Below, in pieces: positions 33,426 through 43,650 of a DNA stretch of 64,000 bases. The position numbers were made by a program, and so were the translations under genes. The DNA comes from Blastobasis lacticolella. Taxonomy: Eukaryota; Arthropoda; Insecta; Lepidoptera; Blastobasidae. The stretch is from positions 16,467,001 through 16,531,000 of the forward strand of contig LR990054.1 of assembly GCA_905147135.1 (NCBI GenBank), in the 5' to 3' direction. The notes under the pieces are model-generated. The model was given only the letters and a program-made list of their open reading frames with translations. It did not search any database and was not told the origin of the DNA. Numbering within the stretch: position 1 is the stretch's first letter; the number at the start of each line of letters is the position of its first letter.

Positions 33426-33848
33426 ACAATATTTTTTCATAGAAATTAATTTATCAGTGATCGGGAAACAGTAAGGAAAGGACTTTTGAGACCTACCAGT
33501 AGTCACTTATTTCAATTTAAAAAATTGCAAAACGTCAGTCAGCGTCTTCATACCCAACTATACCCATGCCTCACTACAAAAACTTAACTGCAGTAGCTAC
33601 AGTTAAAACAAATACCATCACCGCACGTAAAGGCTAAGAAAGGCAACCGTGCGGTTGTGAAAGAAATTGCCATGAGCAATCCCAGAGAGTGCTAAGCATT
33701 ACTAAGTCGCAACTTTAAATGAGCTTTTACTCCGTGGATAAAAATCGCAACCTATTTTTTTCCAGTAGAAGTCCCAGGACTCTCCGATCCCTTATCATCT
33801 CTCTCTCACTCATCAGAATTACAGCCTGTAAACTACCAGCCTACCTTG

Positions 33849-33972
33849 TCATCTTGGCGTTAATGTCCCGGTTATGCTCTCGCGAGGGCTCCGTCCTAAC
33901 CATGATCCAGGCTTTGGCCGATCAGGTAATTACAGCGGAGCGACTGCCAACTGACCTCCGTGACCCTGTCTC
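33849..33972 (-). mobile_element. SINE-A 3' fragment, antisense
   Basis: CATCTTGGCGTTAATGTCCC, ATGATCCAGGCTTTGG and GAGCGACTGCCAACTGACCT are the complement of the SINE-A tail; the head is missing. Confidence 0.8.
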
Positions 33973-34845
33973 CAACGTGACGTGTGACGTGATCTGGTCA
34001 TGGAAGATTGGATCATAGGTCAACCTAAATGTGTTGCAGACAATAAGAATGCCGAACTGCAGGTGCGTTGTCACTGTGAGGACTAAGATGTAATGCCTCA
34101 ATTCTGTAATTGCCCTAGCTTATCTAATTTTACATAGATACTCCTACATATTATGCTAGCTATTTTACATACTATTCCTATTTTCCTACAAATTATTATA
34201 AGGCATGAGCTATTGATCTGGCTGTTCTAGTGAGGAAGCAGGAGTCCGTGACAGGCGTCGATGTTCTTTTGTCCCTCCATGAATTATGTAGGCGGCGGGC
34301 TCAATTGGCGAAATCAAAAATTTCAACCGATAAATTTTATTTGGCACCGCAGCACTGAGACTGCAGAGCTCTGGCAGCCCTTATTAATTAAATGTCACCA
34401 GCAGTGGCGTACCAAAGTGAAATAAGCTGGAGCAACTATACGGTAGAGACGCTCTGTATTGGTTAAGTCTTTGAGTTCGGTTGCAATTAAGGCGGTAGAG
34501 GAAGGTGTCTGCGACGTAGAAATGGCTGATATCTCCTGGAAAATAAAATGCCCGTTGTATGAGACATATGTACCGGACACCGAGGTTCTCAAATTGCGAA
34601 TCCCAATCCAATCAAATAAAAAAAATGCGACATACGACGTTTCTTTCTAAAGTAGTTAGGTATGAAGGCGTTTAAAGTAAATTGTAAATGATTATTTATT
34701 TTGAAATAATTTTGGATATCTAGTATTTCGCAAATCCGATAACACGCGACCGTGGTGCGAATTCTATACAACTGCCACATTAAACTTACTTAAATTTAAT
34801 TTTTTGAAATGCAATGTACATTTTTTTAAGCTACTCAGTGACAAG
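33973..34845. other. No recognisable feature
   Basis: Overlapping frames of 60-75 codons on both strands at 34384-34650 are not recognised. Confidence 0.4.
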
Positions 34846-34910
34846 CGAGCAGACAGCCCACCTGATGGTAAGTGGTAACTGTCGCCCATAACATCTACGA
34901 TTCTTACATT
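34846..34910 (-). mobile_element. LINE tail fragment
   Basis: AGACAGCCCACCTGATGGTA and AACTGTCGCCCATAACATCT, related to 7.4 kb. Confidence 0.5.
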
Positions 34911-35455
34911 ACGATATATCTCCGAGGTTTCTTAAAAGAATTTTGTAGCTGCATTAAACCACCGCCCGTTGTAACTATTCCATAACACGAGACTGATACA
35001 AGGAAAGTTTTAGTACTTTTTACGGGCTAGTTCTCTGCGAACGGCGCTAGTGTGCTATTATTTATGGCGTCATAAAATATTCAAGCACCTGTGGCCCGCG
35101 TGGGCGTCTTTTGTTGCCTCAGTCCGGCACTGGCGTCTTAATTAACGGGTTTTTATTGTAATGCCAGGAATATATTTATTGCTCAAGTTTTTTCTTTGAG
35201 ATAGCAAAATGGTGTAAGTAATCGGTATTATTAGTGTTTCGGCTATTTTGTAACACGTTTTGTTTGGCGCCTTCTAGAAAAAATTAATGGGTAGGCAAGT
35301 AAAAACCCCATGTTGGGAAAGTGTAGGTCTTATGACTACATACCTACTAAGTAAAAGGAGTCAAAATGGAGTAAAAATAGGGACACCTGCACTGTAGCAC
35401 AACACTGCGTTTTTTTCCTTCACTTAGTACTCAAATGAAACATAGCAGCATCTAT

Positions 35456-35514
35456 GTCGCGCCTTTTGTCGCTTATCGCACGCGAAAGCACACTTGTACT
35501 AGCCGTGCTGCACG
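35456..35514. mobile_element. MITE-X half copy
   Basis: TGTCGCGCCTTTTGTCGCTT, ATCGCACGCGAAAGCACACT and TGTACTAGCC match the right half of the intact MITE-X at 36.2 kb. Confidence 0.7.
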
Positions 35515-36069
35515 AGTTCTAAAATCAAAATTTCAGGCAACGGCACCGCGCCGCGTACAGCCTAAATGCATCTAGCTGCAGAAGAAAAAAACGCGCCAGT
35601 GTGGAAAGCTAGACGCTCTCGTGTTTCAAAATAGTAGTTCGCTTTCAGAGGCACGCCTCGAACTTCCGCTGAATTTATAATTGTTGTGTACGAACATTTC
35701 ACGGGATAGACTTCACGTTTCAGAACCAAACACTGCTTAAGGTTAAGATTCAATTCTCGGTTGCGTGTGTATGGAACGTGCCGTGGTACCTATATCTATG
35801 TAGAATAAATGAATGAATAAGTTATTTATTGCATTCGGTACATTTCGGTAGCAGCAGAGAAAATAACAGGCAGTCTTATCGCTTAAAGAGATTTCTTCCA
35901 GGCTCTTAATGACAACCTTTAGGTCGTGAACTATCAATATGGACATGTTTTACAGAAGCTGAGAGCAGGCCCGATAAAATTATTTACGGACCGAACATGA
36001 GTCTTATAAAATATAGTTATAATTACATCGTGCCTAAACCAATGCTTGCAAGGATTGTTAAACACTAAC

Positions 36070-36118
36070 CTTCCCCATACAAATGGCGGTGCTAAGCCGT
36101 CTGATTTGTATGGGGAAG
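36070..36118. repeat. Hairpin with 15-bp arms
   Basis: CTTCCCCATACAAAT and ATTTGTATGGGGAAG are exact inverted copies, with a further GGCGG/CCGTC pairing in the loop. Could be a very small MITE. Confidence 0.75.
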
Positions 36119-36207
36119 TCAATTTGTTTTCTTCGAATTCATCAAACTGTAAAACAAAACAGACCTTGTTTGTTTGAAGAATAGAAACCAGTTGATTTGT
36201 CTGTGGC

Positions 36208-36348
36208 CCTAGCACAAGTGTGTCCGCGACAAAGCTCGCGCCGCGAGAGAGCGTTTGTCTCTTTCTCTTAATACTAAGACGAAAGAGATAGCAATACCTA
36301 TGTCGCGCTTTTTCTCGCTTATCGCGCGCGAGAGCAACTTGTGCTAGG
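36208..36348. mobile_element. MITE-X, intact copy (141 bp)
   Basis: CTAGCACAAGT and ACTTGTGCTAG are the inverted ends, with further subterminal similarity (GCTCGCGCCGCGAGAG against CTCGCTTATCGCGCGCGAGAG). Half copies at 35.46 and 60.4 kb show it is a dispersed family. GGCC adjoins both ends and could be part of a target duplication. Confidence 0.75.
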
Positions 36349-36743
36349 CCTACTGGTTGGCAGGTGGGCTATCTTCTCGTTTGTAATGAGCAGCATAAAA
36401 AAAATTGTTATTTAGTAGATGAATTAGAGTCGCAATTTTCCCCCAAACTATCGCCTTGCACTACGCTTTAGCGTCCCAAATTGAGGATGTTAAGCCAAAT
36501 TGGTACAAAAACGGTCACGGGTCGCTAGACGGTTCTCCAATCATAGAAGTCACATTTTATGGACGCACCAAATTGCTATGACCATTGGTGCATTACATTT
36601 TCCGTTGTAATAATAGAACGGCTCTTCCCACGCCTTAGCTCCAAGGTAAACAAATAATGAATGCTCTGTATCAGGCGCATAGATTTAGATGGAATCGACG
36701 CTCGTATACTATAATCGTGGAGGGATATTTTTAGGCAACGGCG

Positions 36744-36890
36744 ATGAAATAGGGGTGTTGTTTGACGTGTGTATCTGAGGCTCTGTGTGCGTGGGGAGGT
36801 GTCTGTTTGTGGCGTCATGGCTCCCGAACGATGGATAGATTTCGGTGCGGTTTTCTTTGCTTAGTTTAATTAAAATGGGTTCAGTAATTT
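36744..36890 (-). mobile_element. RTE-like repeat D, antisense
   Basis: AGGGGTGTTGTTTGACGTGT, GAGGCTCTGTGTGCGTG, ATAGATTTCGGTGCGGTTTT and AAAATGGGTTCAGTAATTTG are the reverse complement of the family's 3' region. Confidence 0.65.
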
Positions 36891-37937
36891 GGGAACAGAT
36901 ATGTAGACACCGCCGGGAGGTGTCCGACCTCTTAGATTCTCGGTCGATAAGGATATTAATCCATTTCGCTTCTCAAATTACTGGACCGATTTTGGCTGGG
37001 TGCGTTTTGATTGACTTACCTACATAGAAAGGTCCTAAGTAACTAACTTTTACTAGCGACTTTGTCCGCAGATCAAGCAAGGCTACTTGAGCATTTACAA
37101 ACTTAGCGTAGGTGTACAAAATTGAGTTCAAGTTTAATAGATTAACAAGACCACAATAGGTAGGTAAATATCTAGGTATCTACCTGCTTGAACAAACTTA
37201 CATAAGTCATTGTTTGTTCTGCAATGCGCGTCATTGTTTAGGTAGGTAATTCAGTTGCCCTTGTCATAGTGAAAATCAATACGCATGGATATAAGTACTT
37301 AATTATGGCAATAGGAAGCCATTTGAATGTTGCAACGAAACCCTGTCAACGGCTGACATGGCATAATGTCAGATATAACCTAACCAACAGATAAAGTCCC
37401 GGCTAAATATACAAATATTAAATAAATTCGAAATATATTCTAAGCTACAAAACCGATTTTAATGAGACAAAACTAAGAAGGCAATTTAGGAAATATTTTA
37501 GTAGGTTGCCGGAGGATCTCCGCGAAATCAATCCGTTAGGCCTCTCTCTGCAGAGAGCTATCCAGTCACAGTTTACTATGGTTGTCTTTTCCTCTCAATG
37601 TCTACTTCACAATATATGTTTAAACTAGGTAGTAGGAAATGTGAGCCTTACAAATACAGATAAAAAAGAAGGAACAGTTCAACAAGTTCGGCCTGTCTGA
37701 TTGGCACCAGCCAGACATAACGGCCTTGGGTGCAGAGATTGCGAGTACGCACAATATGCTGCATTGCTACATGTTACATTCTATTAGCAATGTAAACATT
37801 AAACCTTTAGCAATTCTCTCTTTTTGCAAAGTAGCAAATTGCTATAAGTGTCTTGCTGGTAAAGTATTCTGTACCGCTACAGTGACAGGTGTCGGTGTGC
37901 ATTATTTAGTTATCTATCAAAGCTACTTGATGATACT
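36891..37937. other. Mostly featureless; RTE-like trace
   Basis: ACAAAACCGATTTTAATGAG at about 37448 is the RTE-D core motif alone. A CTCTCTCTGCAGAGAG palindrome is at about 37543. No gene was recognised. Confidence 0.4.
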
Positions 37938-38360
37938 ATGCTCACAAGTGGTATTGAGCCGCTGAGTCAGCGGAGGGATTTCGCCTCCCTTTGTGTGTTC
38001 TACCGCTTGTACAACGGTGTTTGTTCTCAAGAACTGTTCGACATGATGCCTACAGCTACATTCTTTCATTGCACCGCTCGCCATCGACAGGGAGTTCATC
38101 CTCACACCTTGGAGCCAAATTGGTCGCGAACTGTGCGGTTCCAAAGGAACTTTCTCCCACGCACCACGCACGCAACCTGGAGAGGTTTTCCCTGGAGAGT
38201 ACAACATGGAGTTCTTCAAGAAAGGGGTTAAAAGGTTTTTACGGGGTCGGCAACGCGTGGGTGATGCCCCTGGTATTGCAAACGTCCATAGGCTGCGGTG
38301 ACTGCTTACCATTAGGCAGGCCGTAAGCTTGTTTGCCACCTTGGTGGTATAAAAAAAAAA
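37938..38360 (+). pseudogene. LINE-E reverse transcriptase C-terminus and 3' UTR
   Basis: The plus-strand frame 37938-38231 reads SQRRDFASLCVFYRLYNGVC, then SQELFDMMPTATFFHCTARH and RQGVHP, then VRFQRNFLPRTT. This is the C-terminal tail that follows the reverse transcriptase domain in a lepidopteran CR1/Jockey-type non-LTR retrotransposon (recognised by pattern, not by search). It belongs to the same LINE as the antisense tails at 1.9, 11.4, 27.8 and 31.7 kb. The frame is lost around 38190-38230 and continues shifted, and the 3' UTR ends in poly(A) at 38351-38360. The catalytic domain is absent, so the copy is 5'-truncated and dead. Confidence 0.85.
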
Positions 38361-38404
38361 TACGGATAAAGTCGGATAACCCCCTTGTCCAAGTTTCCTT
38401 AAAT

Positions 38405-38646
38405 TGACAAATTCTCCAAACTACTAAACCGATTTTAATAAAACAGAACTACGAACTATCCCGATTAAACTGGCTTTATAACCACATCCTAATTAGCCGA
38501 TCTACGGAGCTACGATGCTAAAGACAGACACACACCGCCACATAGACACAGGTACACAGAGCCATAGAACTTAACACCCATTCCCCCGCCGTTCATCCCC
38601 CTTCCTCTTCCTCATTTCCCTCTTTTTTCCTCGGGAGTTAAAAATA
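38405..38646 (+). mobile_element. RTE-like repeat D
   Basis: CTACTAAACCGATTTTAATA, CCGATTAAACTGGCTTTATA, GGAGCTACGATGCTAAAGAC and CACACACCGCCACATAGACA, then AACACCCATTCCCCCGCCG and a T-rich CTCGGGAGTTA end. Confidence 0.75.
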
Positions 38647-40265
38647 AGCTGGTTAGAAATAACGTGGTAAATTGCAAGGTTGAACTATGAACAAGGAAGA
38701 CTGCCGATATTTAGAACCGCAATGGAAAGTGTTTTTTATCCACAACCTTCGAGCGGGTCACGACATTGCGCAAAACATCCGGATTATCTGTAACATTGAA
38801 ATTGGTTTTTTGTCGAGTGAATGCCTGCACCTACGCCAAAATTATGATTATTATAAAATGTTAACTATATTTGGCTTAGCTTAGCTGCTATACCTACTCA
38901 CTATAATCATATTATCTATAACAATTAGGTATATTTAAATACAGAAAAGTACAGTAATACCCAGTGTTAATTTTATATATTTAGGCAAGTACCCACCTAC
39001 GTATATACCGTTTGTTGGGATAGTGCATTAAATTAAATGACTGGCATGTCATAATTGGAACATAAAGCAGGATATCAGCGACACAGGAATCGTAGCAGAC
39101 ATTTTATTTTATATTATAGAACCGTTTTAAATGTCAAAGCTCCTCTCTAAAACGTTACAAAAGCCGGCGCGAGGGACCAAGGAGAGAGCCTTGCGGTACT
39201 CCACACAGCAACCCGAACACTGAGATTACAACAAGGAATAAGAACCCGCGGTCAGTTATACCGGTTAATACCAGTTACTTGGTAACCAAGAGTGCCGCGT
39301 AGTGTACCGGGCAGGGCGAGGTTACCGGCGTATTGATTGATGTAGGCCCACGTGGCCATACGGTGACTCGACACTTGCACGTCGCTCCCTGCAGCCTTTT
39401 CGGGCGCCGTGCGAGTGACAGGGACGGCCGATTTGGGATGTTTTATGGTCAATCGCGAGCTATCCCGGTTACAAAGGAGTAGACAGACCATCTGATAGGA
39501 AGTAGTTGGTGTCTCAGTGTAGATGAGTTCGATTTAAGGTTGTGTGTCACAAAAATACCGAGCCACAAGTGCGCTATTAGCCGTGCAAGGGAATATCCAT
39601 ATACATCGTACATCCATTAAATCCTATAAAGCCTTAAAATCATCAAGTTTTAGAACACGGTCTCGAAGATGCTGTTATCAAATCTAGCACACCGATGTCG
39701 GTGGTAAACATACGTGAGACCCTGCAGTAGCGACCCAGCCGCAACAGCACCCTGAACGAATTTTTGTACTGGATGCGAAGGGCTCCATGTACTTTTCAAG
39801 TATAATTAGCCCACAGTCTACACGTGCAAAGGGATGTACAAAGTTTTATGAAGGTATTCCGCCTTTAGCCTTCTACGAAAACGTGGGTTGCCAACTCGTT
39901 TCTATGAAGGAATTCCGAATTACCAACCCAGGCGCGCACGTGGAAAGCCACATTACCACGTGCCTCGATATAAATATGATATGACCGTTTCGCCAAAAAT
40001 AGACCTCCGTGTCCATTCACAGCTCGTGATTTTCATTGACCATTGGAGTCTGCATAATCACTATGCTCATGAACTGTTAAGTGTTAATGTCCTCTCATGT
40101 TGAACACAAATGGTATGGGATTGGGTGAACAAATTTTCTTATTGGCTAAGTTATGCATCGTTCTAATTGCTTTTGAACGTAATTTAGGCACCTAATGAAT
40201 TTTCGTCCGATTTGTCAATGTTGTAGCAGAGGGAAAATGTATACCAATAGGACCTGAGGGGTTAT
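38647..40265. other. Mostly featureless; short internal repeat at 39.84-39.92 kb
   Basis: TTTTATGAAGGTATTCCGC (about 39844) is echoed by TTCTATGAAGGAATTCCGA (about 39900), giving similar peptides KFYEGIP and RFYEGIP in two frames. Nothing else was recognised. Confidence 0.4.
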
Positions 40266-40416
40266 TGGCTATCTCAGTGGACAACTGAATTTGACATAAA
40301 ATAATCTTATACTACTCTAATTTGGTAGACGCTATCAGCCAGTAGCCAACGTAGATGACGTGTGTACAAATTCACACGTATCTAATGTCAAATTCAGTTG
40401 CCAGCTGAGTTAGCTG
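40266..40416. mobile_element. MITE with about 31-bp terminal inverted repeats
   Basis: CTATCTCAGTGGACAACTGA then ATTTGACAT at the left (40268-40297) is inverted at the right (ATGTCAAATTCAGTTGCCAG then CTGAGTTAGC). About four mismatches in the arms. The interior of about 85 bp is non-coding. Confidence 0.8.
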
Positions 40417-41048
40417 TATTGAAACATCCAATTAAGTAAAGAGGCATGTCGAAAGGAGGCAAAAATGAAAACTATGTAAGTCTATTAGACTTGTCCAGGA
40501 TAAATTGTTGGCAAAAAGCTGCTGCCATGATCCCGAAATCCAGTAAATCCGGTAACCCTATTTCTCTAATACCTACTTATAAAGAAATCGAATTAGAAAA
40601 CTTAGCCGGCCAACCAGTAAAACCAGCCAACTCAATCTAGCCAATATTAGGTAACCGCAAAAATATTTCGTCGAAGCCAATATACACAGAACGTACATAC
40701 CTATACTCCCGTTGCGCAATCTATTCATGAAATGTCTACTCGTCGAAGTTTACCTCATCCATAATCTTGAGCACATGTCGAGCCCAGGCCGGTGCCCGGG
40801 TGCGATGAACCTTGAGTCTAAACGAATCACACGGGATAGTTTGCGCTTCAATCGTAGCCAGTCGCCCGCCCGTAATTTTTGGGACGTCCAATCAGACGGC
40901 GTTGTTGTTGTTTGTGCACTAGTGCCTGGACCCATTGCGTGATATTTTGTTTACTTAAGTTTAAGGAACTCGTTGCCGTTATGTCTAAACTAATCATGAA
41001 AATATACTTGAGTAAAACTACTTACTTAAATATTTAATTTGGTTTAAC

Positions 41049-41150
41049 ATAATGTTTTAAACTAGCCCGGTTATTATCAAACATTTTAAAGGTACAAGGT
41101 AGGAAACCCGAAACATACCTTTGAAATGTGTTAATTCGGTTTAATTTGAG
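41049..41150. mobile_element. HH-2 fold-back family, core-less copy
   Basis: CATAATGTTTTAAACTAGCC and GGTTATTATCAAACATTTTA are the complement of the family's 3' terminus. AAGGTAGGAAACCCGAAACA and TACCTTTGAAATGTGTTAA are its right arm in the other orientation. The ribozyme-like centre is deleted, leaving two terminal pieces in inverted arrangement. Confidence 0.7.
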
Positions 41151-41240
41151 TTTGTTCAAATTTCCCTCATTCTATATTGTTACTTAATCTCAACAACTAT
41201 TATAGGTAGGTACTTATTGGGGTCTAAGCTCTCGCCTGGG

Positions 41241-41663
41241 TCAGATTAGATTTAGATTCCCTTTGTAATGATAATGGTCCAAAGCTATATGCATTTCAAG
41301 GAAATTCTCACAACGTACGAATCTAAATCTGAGATCCAAAAACTGCAACACCGACGTCTTTACCGTTAAAAATGCACCAAAGGATCGAAAAGACTTTGGC
41401 TTTGCCAGTCTTTCACAGTGGTAAATTACAGGCGGACTATCGCGCAGATCCGTCGATTCATTAGGACGGGGATCGTCAAAGTGTAGCCCAAGGCGACAGT
41501 CGTTCCAACGGGATCCATTAGGGTACCCCGTGTTATTATACTGAGAGTAGTGTGAGACAGAATGTTTTGTTTCTCTAAACTCTGTGGTTAGGTGTATTTT
41601 ATTAATATTTAAATAAGCATTCTGGTGTCTGCAATATTTACAAAACGTGTCATAGTTTCTCAC
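41241..41663 (-). other. Longest open frame in the window (141 codons), probably non-coding
   Basis: The minus-strand frame contains GYPNGSRWNDCRLGLHFDDP and HIALDHYHYKGN. I recognise no domain, signal peptide or membrane segment. A length near 140 codons is about what chance gives for a 64-kb, AT-rich window, and no neighbouring exon-like frame supports it. Confidence 0.25.
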
Positions 41664-42497
41664 AGTTAGTTTTGCACATACTACTTAACTAGATAATTTT
41701 TTATCATTCTCATAGTGATTCATAAAGATAACTAAACTAGTGGAGGTAGGTATATGAGGGTTGATGAGAGATTAGGTACTATGTATAATAGATTCTATCT
41801 GCAAAATTAGTGCTTACAGATTTCCAATATGGACTAAAAGAAACGTGATGTACAGCTCAATTGATTTTTGCATCATCTTACATCCGGGAAATAACGCTTA
41901 TCTGACGACTTTCAAAACCAAGATATAGACATATTTTAATGCGATTATCAGGGCGAATGTATGACGTAAGCTATTCTCTGTAACATTGTTTTGTCTGATG
42001 GTAGGTACTTAACTGATACGGAGACTTGACAAATCGGACGAGAATTCCTTTTCACAAATTACTAAAGATTTTCAACAAATATTCGTCAAAATTCATGCAA
42101 TGGTTTTTGCGGGAAACAAGCATCTTACTCGGAGTAAAATTGTGAATGCCCACATTCAGAAGCTTATCAGATCCCGTTACGAAATACGCCCGCAATCGTC
42201 TTCCTTCGTTATTTATAGAAGGTGCTCTCTTATCCGCGGATTCATTAAGGCCCTCCTCCATCAAAGTTCTGTGTAGGCGACCGAACCGCCTCAAACGATT
42301 TCCCTCCCGAAGTTCCTTTAATGATACCTCGTGTATCTAATGCAATGCCAGCAATGTAAGCTGTAATGAGCTTCGTTAAGAGGTTTCCGTTAAGTCTCCG
42401 GCAATTATAAAGTTGCTCGAACGTGTGATCGACGCCATTCTCCACCCAGTTTCGGAGTGTCTTTGGCAGTGCGATATTTGACACCCATATTATATTC

Positions 42498-42712
42498 CAA
42501 AACTTCGTTCGCGTGGCGTCCTGCTCCTACCCTACCTTACCCTACACCTACTTTACTCCTACCTACCCTTTGTTCTTGCTATAAAACTTCCTCTTGAATC
42601 ACTCTATCTATTGATGAAAACTTCATAAAAATCGGTTGCGCAGTTTAAAAAATCTAAGCGGACATAGATACATAGGGACAGACAACAGGAAGCGACTTTG
42701 TTTTATACTATA
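42498..42712 (+). mobile_element. RTE-like repeat C
   Basis: AAAACTTCGTTCGCGTGGCG, a CCTACCCTACCTTACCCTAC pyrimidine tract, CTTCCTCTTGAATCACTCTA, ACATAGATACATAGGGACAG and GCGACTTTGTTTTATACTAT. Confidence 0.8.
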
Positions 42713-43461
42713 GATATTCCATACACCATACAAGGTACACCTCTCAGTAAATTACCTACAACTCAATCCAATATTAAACCAGAACTAACCACAAATCTTT
42801 AGACTGATAAATAACATAGCATTTCAAGATTTGTTAGTCTACCTAATGGATTCATTCCGAATAAAACAAACAAAAATGCATCAGACGCTCCAAAAGCTAA
42901 CCCGAAAAAGATCCAAAGTATTTCTCAACCCGCAAAGTTGTTACGTGACGATTACAAGAGTTCCTAAGTTACTCCTTTCACAATGCAGACACTAAGTAAC
43001 TTAGTAGCATGGAAACTAGTTCTTAACAAACATTTACTTATCTATACAAAGAGCAACTTCAAAGGCGCTTGTATCGGTGGCTCGTCACGCCAACTTTTCA
43101 TCAGTTGTTTCATAGTGCGAGCTTGGAGCTACCCTCCTGGGTGCGGTCACTGGAGCTACTTGTCAGGACTGTTGAGTTTCTATAGGTATGTTTATGTTTG
43201 TATATGGAACCCATCTACAGCTTGTTTCGATTATGGGTGGAGCGTGCTTTAAAATATTTCTTTGTTAAAATAGTTCTTCAAGAGGTCAAATTTGGATACT
43301 ACGTACCTTCTAATAATAATTTATTCAATTGGAATAATATAATAATATATATAACAATAAAAAAATATTTATTTAAATAAAAAATTGAAAAATATTGTTC
43401 AGTGTTGATACGAAGAAAAAAATTATAATAAATCATGATCATATACGCTCGTAGGTAAATA

Positions 43462-43650
43462 CAGAGTATAAAACAAAGTCGCTTCCCGCCGTATCTATAC
43501 GCTTAGATCTTTTAAAATACGCAACGGCTTTTAATGGGGTTTTTAACAATAGATAGTGATTCAAGAGAAATATTTATACGCAAGAAAAAAGGGTAGGTAG
43601 GGGTAGGACACCACGCGAACGAAGTCGCGTCGGTTCCACTAGTTATTATT
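43462..43650 (-). mobile_element. RTE-like repeat C, antisense
   Basis: TATAAAACAAAGTCGCTTCC, CGCTTAGATCTTTTAAAATA and CACGCGAACGAAGTCGCGTC are the reverse complement of the 14.78-kb copy. With the 42.5-kb copy it forms an inverted pair about 750 bp apart. Confidence 0.8.

Noticed and set aside
39787..40103. Repeated FYEGIP peptides as a coding repeat
   Set aside because: The two peptides are in different frames, so a nucleotide repeat is the simpler explanation.
41241..41663. Longest reading frame (141 codons, minus strand) as a gene
   Set aside because: Length fits a rough chance estimate for 64 kb of AT-rich DNA, no domain was recognised and there is no exon-like neighbour.
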